Below, in pieces: positions 1-11,104 of a stretch of 64,000 bases of DNA (the first letter of the stretch is position 1; each line of letters starts with the position of its first letter). Under the pieces are notes generated by a model. It saw only the letters and a program-made list of their open reading frames with translations. It did not search any database and was not told where the DNA came from. The translations under genes were made by a program, and so were the position numbers. Source of the DNA: Cordilura impudica (lineage: Eukaryota > Arthropoda > Insecta > Diptera > Scathophagidae); assembly GCA_963682025.1 (NCBI GenBank), contig OY821518.1, forward strand, positions 230,745,348 through 230,809,347. Reading direction: 5' to 3'.

Positions 1-470
1 AGAGCATTATGCAAATTTTCACTTAATAAATATTTAACAAAATTCATTAAATAAAAATAAGTAAAAATTTAAGAATGAATTTGAGGAGTAAGTTAATTTT
101 TTTATTTCGTTTAAAAACAAAATTGGGAGTTTGTTAATTTCTTTTAGAGACCTTTTTTTAAATTTGGGCAATTTGTTCATCGTGAAGTTATTCCCGTGTG
201 TACCAAATTTCAGAGAAATCCGTTTAAAAATATAAATTTGTATAGTGAACAAATATACCAAACAATAGAAAATTAAGTTTGTATGAAAAGTGGCCATAAA
301 AGTAGGCGTGGCCGGCAAAAATCATACGGCCACCTCCCCTGGAGTATGTACTAAATGTCGGAGAAAGCTGTTGAAAAATAAAAATTAGTATAGTGAACAA
401 ATATACCAAAAACCAGAAAATGTATTTTATAAAAAAGTGAGCGTCCATTGTAAAACTCTTTAATTCCATA
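1..470. repeat. AT-rich non-coding DNA with a duplicated ~70-bp motif
   Basis: No gene is supported. A motif of about 70 bases, containing AGTGAACAAATATACCAAA, occurs at about 206-276 and again at about 352-423 in the same orientation. This gives a direct repeat with a period near 147 bp. Short open frames on the minus strand here come from this A/T-rich duplicated DNA and have no recognisable domain. A 20-base A run lies near 522-541. This is probably the edge of a satellite-like or transposon-derived repeat that continues outside the window. Confidence 0.5.
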
Positions 471-727
471 ATGTTTAATGCCCGTTTTCCACATTCAAAA
501 GTTTTAAAAAGTCAATATATCAAAAAAAAAAAAAAAAAAAAATACAGTAATTCCATCAACACTAAAGGCTAGAGTACCCAAGCGTAGCCGTAACTTACGA
601 AGGACGTAGATGTATCACATGTTTACCATTTGCTAAATAAAATTATTGAAAAGGAAATATAAAAGGTAGTGTATTTTTTAGTGTATTTTTTATTTTTTTG
701 TAAAAAGTTCTAGTGTGTTTTCTAAAT

Positions 728-961
728 ATGTGCAAAATATATGTTAAGCTTAAGGAAAAGATACGACGAACACCAAAATGGTGCGTTCGTCCAATAAACA
801 AAGATTGGGTCACTAGTGATTTCCACCGGAAGTTTTTTGCCAATATAAAAAATATGGACCAGCAACAGTTTTCTAAACATACTCGTATGTCAAGAACTGT
901 ATTTGATTTACAACAAATTAAACTGTTCGTCATCCATTATTTAATTAGTTTTTATGGTTTT
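728..961 (+). pseudogene. PIF/Harbinger transposase N-terminal fragment
   Basis: The frame from the ATG at 728 gives about 78 residues. It contains a WCVRPIN block, then an acidic/aromatic stretch and HTRMSRTVFD. These correspond to the conserved N-terminal region of PIF/Harbinger DDE nucleases (family pattern WVRPIN ... RMS...FD). The DDE catalytic core is absent: the frame stops at 961 and nothing downstream continues it. The conserved block is read directly and the family assignment is from memory of that pattern. It could be a first exon whose partner is lost, but no downstream exon was seen. Treat as a dead fragment. Confidence 0.5.
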
Positions 962-1019
962 TAGTTTACATAGGCCCCTTTTGTTTTCTAATCTAATTTC
1001 AACAGAAGCTAACGATACG

Positions 1020-1580
1020 ATATGTTTAGCTTAAGGGGGGGAGGTTTTAAAATCTTCTTTCATTCCTTTTTCTAAATGCACAACATGTCGAGAGTGTTTT
1101 GTCAAAATTTCAAGTAGAGCGGGCCAAAACATAAGAATATACAACGCTTTCAGCGACCAGCCTCAAACAGTATTTAGTATATAAATCAGTTTTTAAAAAA
1201 CTTTAAATCGATTTTCTCGCACATATATGTTCGAAGTCCGTGAACATCATAACTCAAAATCTACTTGACCGATTCTTTTACACACTATATCTACACATAA
1301 ATCATCAGCTAACCACTAAGAGTTTTTTTTATATTCCATTCTCTTCCCCATTTTTTAACAACAAATTCCCGAAATTATATAGCACAATCGTGTTTTTCAC
1401 TTCAAAATGCTGCCAAAAAATAAAAAAAAATAAATAAAAAAAAAAAAATTAAAAAAAACTCTTCGTCACTACCTCAGGCAATATGTCACCTTTTAAACGC
1501 ATTTCGATTTTTTTTATTTCACATGATCCGGTAACGAGCTATGATGTTCACCACAAAACAACAACGCCTCCGGAGATTCG
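1020..1580. repeat. Dispersed repeat C, copy 1
   Basis: This stretch is related, in inverted orientation, to 24,985-25,430. Shared blocks include CTCAAAATCTACTTGACCGA (reverse complement near 25,200) and ACGCATTTCGATTTTTT beside a GAGGCAA block. No coding capacity is recognised. It is probably a non-autonomous transposon or the untranslated part of one. A homopolymer and T-rich tract splits it near 1,320-1,460. Boundaries are approximate. Confidence 0.45.
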
Positions 1581-1639
1581 CAGTCACGGACCTATTTATT
1601 AAAAATTTTAATTGAAAATTATTTCAAAGATTCTTTTGA

Positions 1640-1755
1640 GGACAGTGTACACTCTACGAGGTATTGTTTACGTTAAGCTAAATGAAAATGAAGAACCCAT
1701 TAATATTATTTCTCCAGATCAACTGAAGCAGTTTTTTCGTTCTACTCCATAAATT
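1640..1755 (+). pseudogene. Short unidentified coding remnant
   Basis: One frame reads about 38 residues with balanced, protein-like composition (YTLRGIVYVKLNENEEP followed by SPDQLKQFF), ending at the TAA at about 1,750. It lies just upstream of the LINE. It might be the tail of a transposase or of a LINE ORF1. I do not recognise the family and no domain is claimed. Confidence 0.2.
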
Positions 1756-1989
1756 TTACTTGTTTATTATATAATAATTTTTTGCATGTTTGTCTCTTCA
1801 TTCAATATTTTTTCAATTGTTTTGTCATTATTAAACAATTATATGACCTTCATATTTTATCTGATTTCCAATATTGGTTATTTTTTTAAATTTTTTAATT
1901 TTCTGGATGTTTCTTTTAGCATTGCACATTTTAATATACGCTCTCGTGGTTTTTAACAGTGATGAACGTGGAAGAACCAAAGACTTGAC

Positions 1990-2681
1990 AATGCATATGG
2001 TCAGAATCTTGGCTAAACACGAAAAAGGTTTTAAAATCGTACACATAAATGCCCAAAGCTTGAACAATAAAGAAGATGAATTTAAATTAGTTTTTGTGAA
2101 CTTCGACATTGATGTTATTTGTGTTTCGGAAACATGGCTAGTACCATCAACCCCCTGATAGTCTTATATGTCCTTCTGGTTACAAGATTTTTAGATCTGA
2201 TAGAGGAAGTCATGGTGGTGGTGTTGCGATATTTGTGAAAAATAGTACTTCCTGCAAAATTTGCTGTAAGTCATCAAATAGTTCAATTGGACAAGTAGTT
2301 GAGTTTGTTTTCATTGAAGTTTTATCATTTGGCAAAAAGTTATTAGTGGGTTGCGTTTATAGGCCAAATAAGAGAATACCTTTGACCGTTTTGTATTCTA
2401 CGCTTGAGAATCTTGCCTCAGAGTATGATGATATAGTCATTACTGGTGATTTTAATTCAAATATCTAAATGGAGACGACCCTCCCTGATAATATGTTATC
2501 GCTTGGTCTTTTTCCAGTAAATATGAAAAATCCAACACACCATACATCTACATCAAACACGCTGATTGACCTTTTCTTTGTGTCTAACACCGCGAACATA
2601 ATTCTGTATGATCAGATATCAGCTCCATGTTTTTCTAAACATGATCTGATCTTTCTAACATATAACTTTCAAGTTCAATAA
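1990..2681 (+). pseudogene. LINE endonuclease domain (broken)
   Basis: The exonuclease-endonuclease-phosphatase fold is recognisable from IVHINAQSLNNK (strand 1 with catalytic Asn), ICVSETWL (catalytic Glu), GCVYRPN and ITGDFNSN (catalytic Asp and Asn), then SNTLIDLFFVS and SKHDLIFL (the family's final SDH motif, here SKHD). The domain normally nicks target DNA for target-primed reverse transcription. The reading frame changes between about 2,158 and 2,235, and an in-frame TAA lies at 2,466-2,468 just after the GDFNSN motif. The catalytic motifs are mostly preserved, so decay looks moderate. Confidence 0.85.
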
Positions 2682-3399
2682 GTTAATCAGTTTTTCAGTT
2701 ATCGTGACTTTAAACACTTAGATTTTAATCATTTATATGAATATTCATCTCACATTGCTTGGAGTGACATCTATTTTATGTCTTCCGTTGATTAGCAATC
2801 ATCATTTTTGGAGCACAATATTCAACACCTTTTTGATTTAACTGTACCACTGAAACACAAGAGAACGATACATAGACAAAAACCCTGGTTTTCAAATGCT
2901 GTTCGGAATGCTATACACCAAAGGGATTTTGCATATGCCATCTGAGCTTAAAATACAATATTCTATTGCCAGGAAAAATGTTAATAGACATATCAGATAT
3001 GCTTAAACCGAATATTATTCCAAACGGTTTAGCACTGCGATCAGTTCTCGACAGACTTGGAATACTATTCGCGAAATAGGAATTGGTAATGCGAACAACA
3101 ACATTGCTTGCCAAGTAGATGCAAATGCTTAACAGAACGTTTACCAACGCACCTGTAATTAAAGCAAATTTCACTTTTTATAATTTTTCCTCAGACACCT
3201 TAAATACAGATAACAGGTTAATCAGCGAACATTTTCAATTTTCTTGCGTAACTCAAAATGACGTTATTTCAATGTGCTCTTTAATAAAATCAAATGCAAT
3301 GGGCAGTGATAAATTACACCCAAAATTTATAAGATTACTTCTACCCCTGATTTTGCCGTATGTTACTCATCTGTTTAATACTATTATAATGTTTTGTAC

Positions 3400-3628
3400 A
3401 CACATAAAAAATATTTGCCAACCGAATTGGTCTTAAGTGGAACAACTGTATTTTCGATTGTATCAACAGAAATTTCATATCATCTGCAAATTTTCTATTA
3501 TGATAAAATATTTACTGTTAAAGCAATATAATTATAATCATCGTGAACCCGAAAATCGGTTATTAGCATTATCGCAATTCGGTTGGTAATAAATTCGGTA
3601 GCCACAATGAATCTGTTTTCTGTGTGTA
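3400..3628 (+). mobile_element. Small MITE inside the LINE RT (TGTAC target duplication)
   Basis: A 229-bp segment separates two blocks of the LINE RT that are adjacent in the family. It is flanked by the 5-bp direct repeat TGTAC (3,395-3,399 and 3,629-3,633). Its ends are imperfect inverted repeats: the left starts ACACATAAAAAATATTTGCC, and the right reads ACACACAGAAAACAGATTCA as reverse complement. Both ends carry the block CCAACCGAATT. It has no coding capacity. The superfamily is unknown. A related end is visible at about 55,096-55,150. Confidence 0.6.
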
Positions 3629-3751
3629 TGTACCCGCTAAACTGGAAACTTGCAAAAATTGTGCCCTTACCTAAGTCAAATGGAGAATTCAGACCTATAG
3701 CCATATTGTGTTTTCTATCAAAAGTCTTGGAAAAACTATTGTATAAACAAA

Positions 3752-4505
3752 CAAGTAAGAAAATTATAGTCGGTCTAGACCGACTATACGATACCCTATA
3801 CCATGCCTTTTGAGACCCTATCTCTTAGGCCCAACTAACTGGACATAGAAAATAAGCAAAAACCAAATTTGAGTGGGATTTTTATTAATTTTTTTGGCTG
3901 CAGATATGAAAAAGTTCATATCGGATGCTATATCTATATAGGGACTTGGTCCAAAAATGGACAGATCCCGATCATGTTTGGTAAAGTCTCTTGTATTTTG
4001 CAAAAATATATACAAACAAAATTTGAGAAGAATCAGTGCAATATTTTTGTTTTTTAATAGATTTAAGTGAAGATCGGGAAGCAGCTCTATATGTTGTCAA
4101 AGGGATCATTTTTGGACTACTCATTAATGGATGTAATGAACGCATACAAACCCAATTTGAGGAAGATCTATATGACAATTTGAATCTTATGGCAATTTAT
4201 GTCGATTTCAGATGGGTAATTTGTATGGGGGCTAGGTCTGAACATGGACCGATTCTCACCAATTTCAATAGCGTTCATCCCATGGCCCATAAAAGCTTAT
4301 ACACCAAATTTCATCAAAATATATTTATATTTGCGACCTGCGGACGGACGGACGGACGGACGGACGGACATTGTTAAATCAACTCAGAAAGTGATTCTGA
4401 TTCGATCGGTATAATTAAAGATGGGTCTAGGTCAAATATTTTTGGTTGTTACAAACAGCAGCACAAAGTCATTATACCCAAACCACATAGTGGTATAGGG
4501 TATAA
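3752..4505 (+). mobile_element. Family A element, copy A1 (DINE/mini-me-like)
   Basis: This is a 754-bp non-coding element. The 5' end CAAGTAAG is followed by the palindrome TAGTCGGTCTAGACCGACTA and then ATACCCTATACCA. The 3' end is CCACATAGTGGTATAGGGTATAA-like. ATACCCTATACC and GGTATAGGGTAT form subterminal inverted repeats. A GGAC tetranucleotide tract lies near 4,342-4,371. It is inserted in the LINE RT without target duplication, between A and T (or A and A; one base is ambiguous). Subterminal inverted repeats, an internal microsatellite, a terminal hairpin and absence of target duplication match the DINE-1/Helitron-like (HINE) architecture. The short frames repeated in every copy are not proteins. 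Confidence 0.75.
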
Positions 4506-5459
4506 TGATTTCATATGTCAATACACATAATTTGCTTTGCAGTACGCAATCTGGTTTTCGTCAATGCCATAGCTGCGTTACGGCTCTTGTGGAAGTTATT
4601 GAGAACATACGGCAAGGATTGGAAAACGGAAATATAAACTTTTTAGTGCTTCTAGACCATTCTAAGGCCTTCGATACGGTAGACCATGATATACTCCTTG
4701 GAAAACTGAAACACTTTTTTTGATTTACGGATAAAGCAACCAAACTTAATAACATCATATCTTTCGAACCGCACACAGTCAGTATTTGTAAACGGTGTAT
4801 GGTCAGATAGATTATCCCTTACTAGGGTAGTGCCTCAGGGCTCTATTTTTAGGGTCCAATTTTGTTTTCCTTGTTCGCAAATGATTTGCCAAAACAACTC
4901 TCCAATTCTAAGATACATTTATACGCAGATGACGTGCAACTAACTTTAAGTAGCCCAGTTCAGAATATTGCTTCAAGCATAACCCTTCTAAATGACGACT
5001 TAAACAGAATCTACCTTTGGGCTAATGCTAACGGACTCTGTTTGAATCCACAGAAATCTAAATGCATTGTTATACGAAAAAAAAGTTTAAATCCCACCAT
5101 TTCTGAAGACATTGCTTTAAATGGACAGAAAATTGAAATTGTTAATACGGCGAAAAATCTAGGGATAACTTTCAATAGCAATTTGGCATGGACTGATCAT
5201 ATAAACTCACTGGTTGGTCAAACTTATGCGAAACAACGAGCTGTCTGGTCCACAAGTATTTCACCCCTTTAAGAATAAGGGCCTTACTTGCCAAGACGTA
5301 TATGATCCCTTCCCTGTTGTATGGGTGTGAGCTATTAACAACAAATGGAATTAAATAAATAAATAAATAAAATAAAGATTCTACAAATGTTATGCTATAA
5401 CATTTATATAATATAAATAATCCAACATCATTCATATCTTCAAAAAAGAATTATGAAAA

Positions 5460-5765
5460 TTCGACTTTTTTAACTTTTAAAACCTTATTTTTGGTGTGTG
5501 GGTGGAGAAGCACGGCAAAATCAACTTTTAATATTGTACCACTAATGGCAACTATATATATAAAAGTGGATGGACCGATTTTAATGAAATTTTCAGGAAA
5601 TCTTCAGAATAACCTGGCGGGTGACACTGTGAAGTTTGATGTTTGATTTTGGCTCTGTGGCTGGAAGGGAACTGCTGTTGCACTGTTTAATTTATTAATT
5701 CGTTTTTATGATAACATTTTTACCATAAAAAACTCTGAAAACGCAATATAAAAAATGAATACAAA
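5460..5765 (+). repeat. Dispersed repeat D (Helitron-associated), copy 1
   Basis: This stretch contains GGACCGATTTTAATGAAATT, then CTTCAGAATAACCTGGCGGG and TGACACTGTGAAGT. It is the inverted counterpart of 59,280-59,500, and a related block occurs again at 61,270-61,420. At 59.3-60.8 kb the repeat lies beside a Helitron helicase, so it is probably Helitron terminal or subterminal sequence. No coding potential is visible here. Confidence 0.5.
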
Positions 5766-7030
5766 ATACAAAGTCTAAAGTTCAATATTAAGCGCCACCT
5801 TATTGCATATACTTTTGAAGTATGCGAATTTGTTGTTAATTCTACAAATACAAACATACATTCCTACTAAACCCATATAAATACATTTATATCCACACAC
5901 ACTCCCATACACGCACAAGTCATAAGAATTACAGAACCGAATAAAACCGTTAAAAGTACAAACAATGCTTTTAATTCAAATAATGTTCACATATTTAAAT
6001 CTGGCAATCAGTAGAGTTAAGCTTGTCAGAATATTTATGCAATTACATATATTCTTGATTATTGTATTCCAACTTAATTAAAGATTTCTCATTTTTTGAG
6101 AATGCGGATGGAAATGGTTTTATAGTTAAATTTATTTGGTTTTTAGGATGTGGTGGAATAAGAATATTCATAAAACTTCTTTATATCATCGATCTGAGAA
6201 ATGATTCAACTTTTGCACGTCCGTAATTAATTTTATTGTGTGCTTGAACTAGTAATTAAATTCTTAAAAACTGGTTAGTACAAAAGAATGAACGAGGATA
6301 AGCCAAAGATTTTATTAAGTATAAAATTTTGAATAAAAAAAAATGTTGGCATTTTCTACCGTTTTAATGCAAAAATGCAAATTTTAAACAGGACATTGTT
6401 TAAAAACTTTATCGTCCAGATAGAAGGTAGTTCATATTGCTCCCACATTTAATATATTCAAAAAATCATCGAAACAATTCGTGAGGACATCAAAAATGAA
6501 TCTGAACCGATCGCGATATAGGATATAAAAAACCTTGGCAATAATAATGTGCTTATGTTTCAGCGTTGTCCGTCCATACATCTTTATCTTCATGTTCATT
6601 CAAACCTAGTATACAAATAGTTCGCAAATCTAAATATATTTGTGGAAAAGTAAATGGATTTAAAGCTACGCTGGGTACAATTAAAAGTTACACATTGCTT
6701 TTTATAAATTACAAGGGCATTTTTTTTTTTTTATTTATTTTAACATACAAATTTCTATTTTCAGAAAATTTTGATAATAAACGGGCTATAGGTTGTATAT
6801 TTGGGAATTATTAAAATCCTTCAGGATACCGGATTCTTTGAGCAATAACCACATACAAAATTTGACCTGGAAGCTGCGAAAAATTTTTGCAGTACATACA
6901 TTTTGTCGTCGATTATGCAGCAGAAATACTTTTTTATGAAATATGATTTTCATTTCCGTGCTCTGTTTAAAATTTGTTGGACTATGTGTGTTTTAAAACC
7001 TGCATTGGCTTTCACTTTTCGCACCTAAAA
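5766..7030. other. AT-rich interval, nothing recognised
   Basis: I see no coding region, terminal repeat or RNA gene in these 1.26 kb. A Met-start frame at about 6,566-6,814 has no domain and a low-complexity C-terminus (poly-T tract at 6,720). It was not accepted as a gene. Confidence 0.5.
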
Positions 7031-7034
7031 GTCT

Positions 7035-7335
7035 GAGCACTAAGCTAACCAGCTGCTTTTTACCGGATATGTTCCTGATATTTTCTTGATCTTAAAAACA
7101 TCATATGGACCTTTCTTTCTTCCCGAACCATTTCTCCTGATAGTTTCTAATACATTGGAAGCTGTTGGACGACAGTCCTGTAATTCTTTGGCCAACTTTT
7201 TGTAGGACCAAGTTGAATTTTGTTGAAAATATTTAATAATTTTACACATACTTTTATTTCGCTTTTCTTTTTAATCAAACCAGTAACAAATAAAAACAAA
7301 ACCCTGACAAAAGCCTGATTAGAGTGATTTCTAAT
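7035..7335 (-). pseudogene. Tc1/mariner-type N-terminal (HTH) fragment
   Basis: The minus strand encodes a short stretch with KIIKYFQQNSTWSYKKLAKEL, a helix-turn-helix-like sequence, followed by SNVLETIRRNGSGRKKGPYD. The GSGRKKG linker after an HTH is typical of Tc1/mariner transposases. No DDE core follows. The fragment ends at the start of family B copy 1 (7,345), so it may have been cut off by that insertion. Assignment is by motif only. Confidence 0.45.
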
Positions 7336-7344
7336 AAAAAAAAA

Positions 7345-9470
7345 CAAGTAAGAGTGTTAAATTCGGCTGTGCTGAATCTTTGATACCCTCCACCTCGGTT
7401 TGAGTCTTGATAATAAATGTAAATGAAAAAGTAAACAATTTGTTAAACTTAATACCAAATTATTTCAGCAAATTCTTTGGGTTGGTTTTCGTCTTTTCTA
7501 TTATTTCGGATTATTTCGGTGTTTGCTTTTTGGTCATATACCTATATGCATGCGTTTCCGGTTATATGACATAACTTCTCGTTTAATTTAGTTTTTGCTA
7601 ATTAAATAGTTCGCTCTAACCTCCACTGCAAAGGTAATGGTTGTGTAGGGTGGCTATATGCACTAAATCGTGCTAATTGGAGATGGCTGTATAGTTTCTT
7701 TTAACTGGCCAAATATTTCTTCATTGCGGCCATATAGGCCGGATGGAGTAACAAATAATAACCAAAACAAAAGCTCTCTCAACTTATTTATTAAAACATT
7801 GCCATATTTGGAAAACATAGAGAATAAATTTATAATAATAAATATTCAAATTAGGGATGCCAAACGCAAAAAACCAAATGTCCCAAACATTTAAAATAAA
7901 ATAATTTGTTATCTTTATTTTCTGAAAAACTTCAAAATTTTCATCCAAAAAAAATTATGAAAATTTCTATATAAATAACATTCTCATCAAATTGCGTTTG
8001 TTTATGTAACAATTTTTATGTTTGCAATTCTTAAATATCATTTGACGTTTTCTAAAATCCATTGAATTTAACTTAATGTTTTCTTTAGTGTGATTCTGTA
8101 AATTTCAACGATCAGACAATCGCAGAATATATCGACAGCTATTGTTGTTTGCACTAAGGATTAAGTGATTCACTAAGCACATACATCTTAACGACAGTCG
8201 ACAAATCTATTTTTCTATTTATTTAAATTGTAAACGAGTGGCATCTGTGTCAAAATAAGCGAAAAACACAAAGATGAATAGAAAAAAAAAATTACTTCGT
8301 GTTTTATTTTTTTTACTAATATTTCTGTGTATTTATTTGAAAATGAAATAATGAATTGAATATGCTATTTAATTTTTTTTATTTATATAAAAAAGTTTTT
8401 TTAAATAAAGCAAAATATTTTCACTATTTTATGATTTTTATTTATGTATGACGACATTTCAACCTAAAAATTTAAGTTTTAATCGATTGAATAAGCAACA
8501 CAAAAATGGTTGTCGTTTAGATAACAACAACAGCTGACTTTAGCAATAGCGAATATCGTTTAAAAATTTTACTGATAATTTTGCTATTTTCTTTTTTTTA
8601 CGATTCGACTATCGTTAAAAGAAGTTACTGAATCGCGCTACTATAAAGCTATTAATTTCTCCTGAATGTCAATATTTTTTTTTTTAAATGTAAAAATTTT
8701 TTAAATGTAAACACAGGTAGTTGGTGTTTTTTTTTTTTTTTTTTGGAGTTTCAATTTGTGTTTAATGAATAAAATTTATATATTAAAGATGCAATTGATG
8801 TCTTCTAAATATAGAATTATAATTTCCGACGTTTTGATATGATTTTCTGAAATTCAATTAATTGTAATTTATAACTGGAAATTTTTAATTCCAGTTTTTA
8901 GAATTGATATTTTCTTAAATTTGAATGGAAAATTTAAAAAGTGCAATTTTGTATTTATGTGAATAATAATGCTTTAGTAATTATAAACAATTTTTAAAAA
9001 TTAGATGTAATCGCAATCAGATATTTTGTAGGTAAAGCAGAATAATAGTTCTATATAACTATGTAGAACTGTTTTGAAAGCAAAAAACTAATTGATGAAC
9101 TCGGTAACTCTATTTTGTAAAGACAACAAAGTTAATATGCCAAACTTACGTTCAGATTTGTAAAAGAATAATGAAAAAACGTATGAAATAAAAGACCAGC
9201 CCATGTATACTCTTAACATTGCTATGTATAACATCTATTTGAAAATATTGACATTCGTGTTAAAATAGAAATAACTATTGCAAAGCATATAAGAACAAAA
9301 ATTGTGGCGCCATCTATTGTGACATAGTCACGCTGAGCAAAATGAAGTGGCACTCTGTTAATGCAAAATAAATGTATTTTCCCCACAACAAAATATTGCA
9401 GAATTTTATGTAAATAAAATTATATACCGATTTATTTCTAACATGCAGTTGTTATGGATATACATATATA
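7345..9470 (+). mobile_element. Family B element, copy B1 (~2.1 kb)
   Basis: It begins CAAGTAAGAGTG, followed by the hairpin ATTCGGCTGTGCTGAAT and ATACCCTCCACCTCGG. This is the same terminal design as family A with a different hairpin. The whole stretch is collinear with 38,803-43,240 (copy B2) once the two insertions in B2 are removed. B1 shows no transposase, helicase or other domain. Similarity to B2 stops near 9,470, where a LINE endonuclease fragment begins, whereas B2 continues to a GTGGAGGGTATAA end at 44,260. B1 therefore seems 3'-truncated. It is probably a long non-autonomous Helitron/DINE-type element. Confidence 0.7.
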
Positions 9471-9484
9471 TAATATATAATATA

Positions 9485-10060
9485 AATTTATACAGAATAA
9501 ATATAAGAAGCATTTCAGTTATTCATAAATTTATTAAATTTAAAACATCAATTTCAAAATTTCCAAATCTACCACGCATTATAACAGTTGAAGACACCTG
9601 GCTTAAGGCCAAATTAATTCAGTTTTACAATATCCCTGGATACAATGTAGTTCATTGCTGTACAGGTGATAATTATAATGGAACATCAGTTTGTATTCAC
9701 AAAGACATTAAGTACAAAATCGAACAATGTGGAAGTATTGAAATGATTACAGTATCAATGGAATATTATAAAATTCATGGAAAATCGCTCAGGTTAACGT
9801 TATGCTATATACGAGTATCACCGATTGAGTCCACAAAGTTTCAAAGTTTTATTGTCACTTGTGGATGTATTCCCTGTGTTGTTGTTGGTGATTCTCACAT
9901 AGATGTTTCGCAAAACTCATTATCTCCTAACTTGATTACCGTATTATCAAGTTTTCACTATTTAAATTGTCATAGCCCAATAAGGCGCCCTGAATCCGCA
10001 TCATCTATTGATAATGTTTACACTAATATTATGGAACATATTTTAATTGATATTATTTAG
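9485..10060 (+). pseudogene. LINE endonuclease fragment
   Basis: An open frame of about 190 codons carries a degenerate EEP endonuclease. It reads RIITVEDTWL (catalytic-Glu strand, SETWL-like), then FYNIPGYNVVH, GTSVCIHKDIKYKIE, VVVGDSHIDVS (family GDFNID, Asn replaced by His), and PESASSIDNVYTNI near the end. It stops at the TAG at 10,058-10,060, and no RT follows. The first ~15 residues are A/T-rich sequence from the end of family B and are not part of the domain. It is a different LINE lineage from the one at 2-5 kb. It is unusual in being open through the whole domain. Confidence 0.75.
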
Positions 10061-10337
10061 TGTAGTTCATGAAATCACTATTTGATACCACTTAAAAGTC
10101 AATCAAGTATATTAGAATATACTGAAATGATTAGAAGTACCTTATAATTCATTACAAAATATGAGAAAACTGGTTATCTGACTTTTGATACTACTTAAAT
10201 CATAACCTGAAAGCCCTAAGGTCGACCAACGAGAAAGAACGATGACCAAAAAATAAATAACTCTGATATTGTTCAAGAAAAATCATTTAAAACTAAAAAG
10301 TTAACGACGATGTGAGGATGTAGAAAGTAGACTAAAG
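10061..10337. other. Gap between LINE fragment and family A array
   Basis: I see nothing recognisable here. It may be decayed continuation of the LINE, but no RT motif is visible. Confidence 0.4.
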
Positions 10338-11104
10338 CAAGTAAGAAAATTATAGTCGGTCTAGACCGACTATACGATACCCTATACCATTCGTTTAGAG
10401 ACCCCATTTCATAGGCCCAACTAACTGGATATAGAAAATAAGCATAAACCAAATTTGAGTGGGATTTTTATTAATTTTTTCGGCTGCAGATATAAAAAAA
10501 AGTTCATATCGGATGCTGTATCTATATGGGGACTAGGCCCAAAAATGGACCGATCCTGACCATGTTTGGTGAAGTCTCTTGTATTTTGCAAAAATATATA
10601 CAAACAAAATTTGACAAGAATCAGTGCAATATTTTTGTTTTTTGATAGATTTATGTGAAGATCGGAAAGCAGCTCTATATGGGGCCTAAGAGTTGTCCCA
10701 TAGGGATCATTTAAACACATACAAACCCAATTTTACTAAGATTTATATAATAATTTGGATCTTATGGCAATTTAAGTCGATTTTATAGGGATCATTTGTA
10801 TGGGGGCTAGGTCTTAACATGGACCGATTCTCACCAATTTCAATAGCGATCATGCTATGGTCGATAGAAGATCATATACCAAATTTCATCAAAATATATT
10901 CATATTTGCGATCTGCAGTTTGATTACAAGCTTTACATGGACACACAGACGGACGGACGGACGGACAGACGGACATCGTTAAAACGAATCAGATAGTGAT
11001 TCTGATTCGATCGGTATAATTAAAGATGGGTGTAGTTCAAATATTTTTGGTTGTTACAAACAGCAGCACAAAGTCATTATACCCAAACCACATATAACGT
11101 ATAA
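10338..11104 (+). mobile_element. Family A element, copy A2
   Basis: This copy starts CAAGTAAG plus the TAGTCGGTCTAGACCGACTA palindrome. It has the GGAC tract near 10,950-10,975 and the conserved TGATTCTGATTCGATCGGTA block, and ends at a damaged 3' terminus (CACATATAACGTATAA). It is the first of five family A units arranged head to tail as far as 13,798. Non-coding. Confidence 0.75.

Larger units (their letters stand above)
3119..5272 (+). pseudogene. LINE reverse transcriptase (broken, twice interrupted)
   Basis: RT motifs appear in order. A GSDKLHPKFIRLLLPL block is at about 3,300, then KIVPLPKS...FRPIAIL at about 3,652-3,708, LLDHSKAFDTVDHDIL at about 4,650-4,695 and the active-site LYADDVQL at about 4,919-4,942, followed by the thumb. 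The segments lie in different frames. A MITE splits the first two blocks. A family A repeat splits YKQ from MISYVNTH at 3,751/4,505. Reading across the second insertion restores the frame exactly, so it left no target duplication. The catalytic YADD is intact, but stops and frameshifts make the copy non-functional. Confidence 0.85.
1874..5380 (+). mobile_element. Decayed non-LTR retrotransposon (Jockey/CR1/I-type, EN-RT)
   Basis: An ORF2-like coding region can be followed in fragments across three frames: apurinic-type endonuclease at about 1,990-2,680, a linker at 2,690-3,120, and reverse transcriptase at 3,120-5,272. It ends at a short AAAT-type tail at about 5,355-5,376, typical of target-primed retrotransposons. 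Two later insertions interrupt it: a 229-bp MITE at 3,400-3,628 and a family A element at 3,752-4,505. The C-terminal part after the RT thumb is missing, because the frame runs from a SLLYGCELL block almost directly into the AAAT tail. It cannot be active. Exact clade needs a phylogeny. Confidence 0.85.

Noticed and set aside
1..470. Two overlapping minus-strand frames of 81-94 codons
   Set aside because: They read Phe/Tyr/Ile-rich low-complexity DNA with a 147-bp duplication. The apparent similarity between the two peptides reflects the DNA repeat.
3869..4057. A recurrent 62-65-codon frame (MSGIFINFFGCRYEKVHIGC...) and its antisense partner in every family A copy
   Set aside because: The DNA of the repeat is conserved on both strands and the frames drift or break between copies (A8, A10). 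There is no domain and no codon-position bias visible. It follows the repeat, not a protein.
7345..9470. Family B as a duplicated host gene
   Set aside because: The copies share defined transposon-like 5' ends and insertion histories, and no frame longer than about 75 codons is conserved between them.
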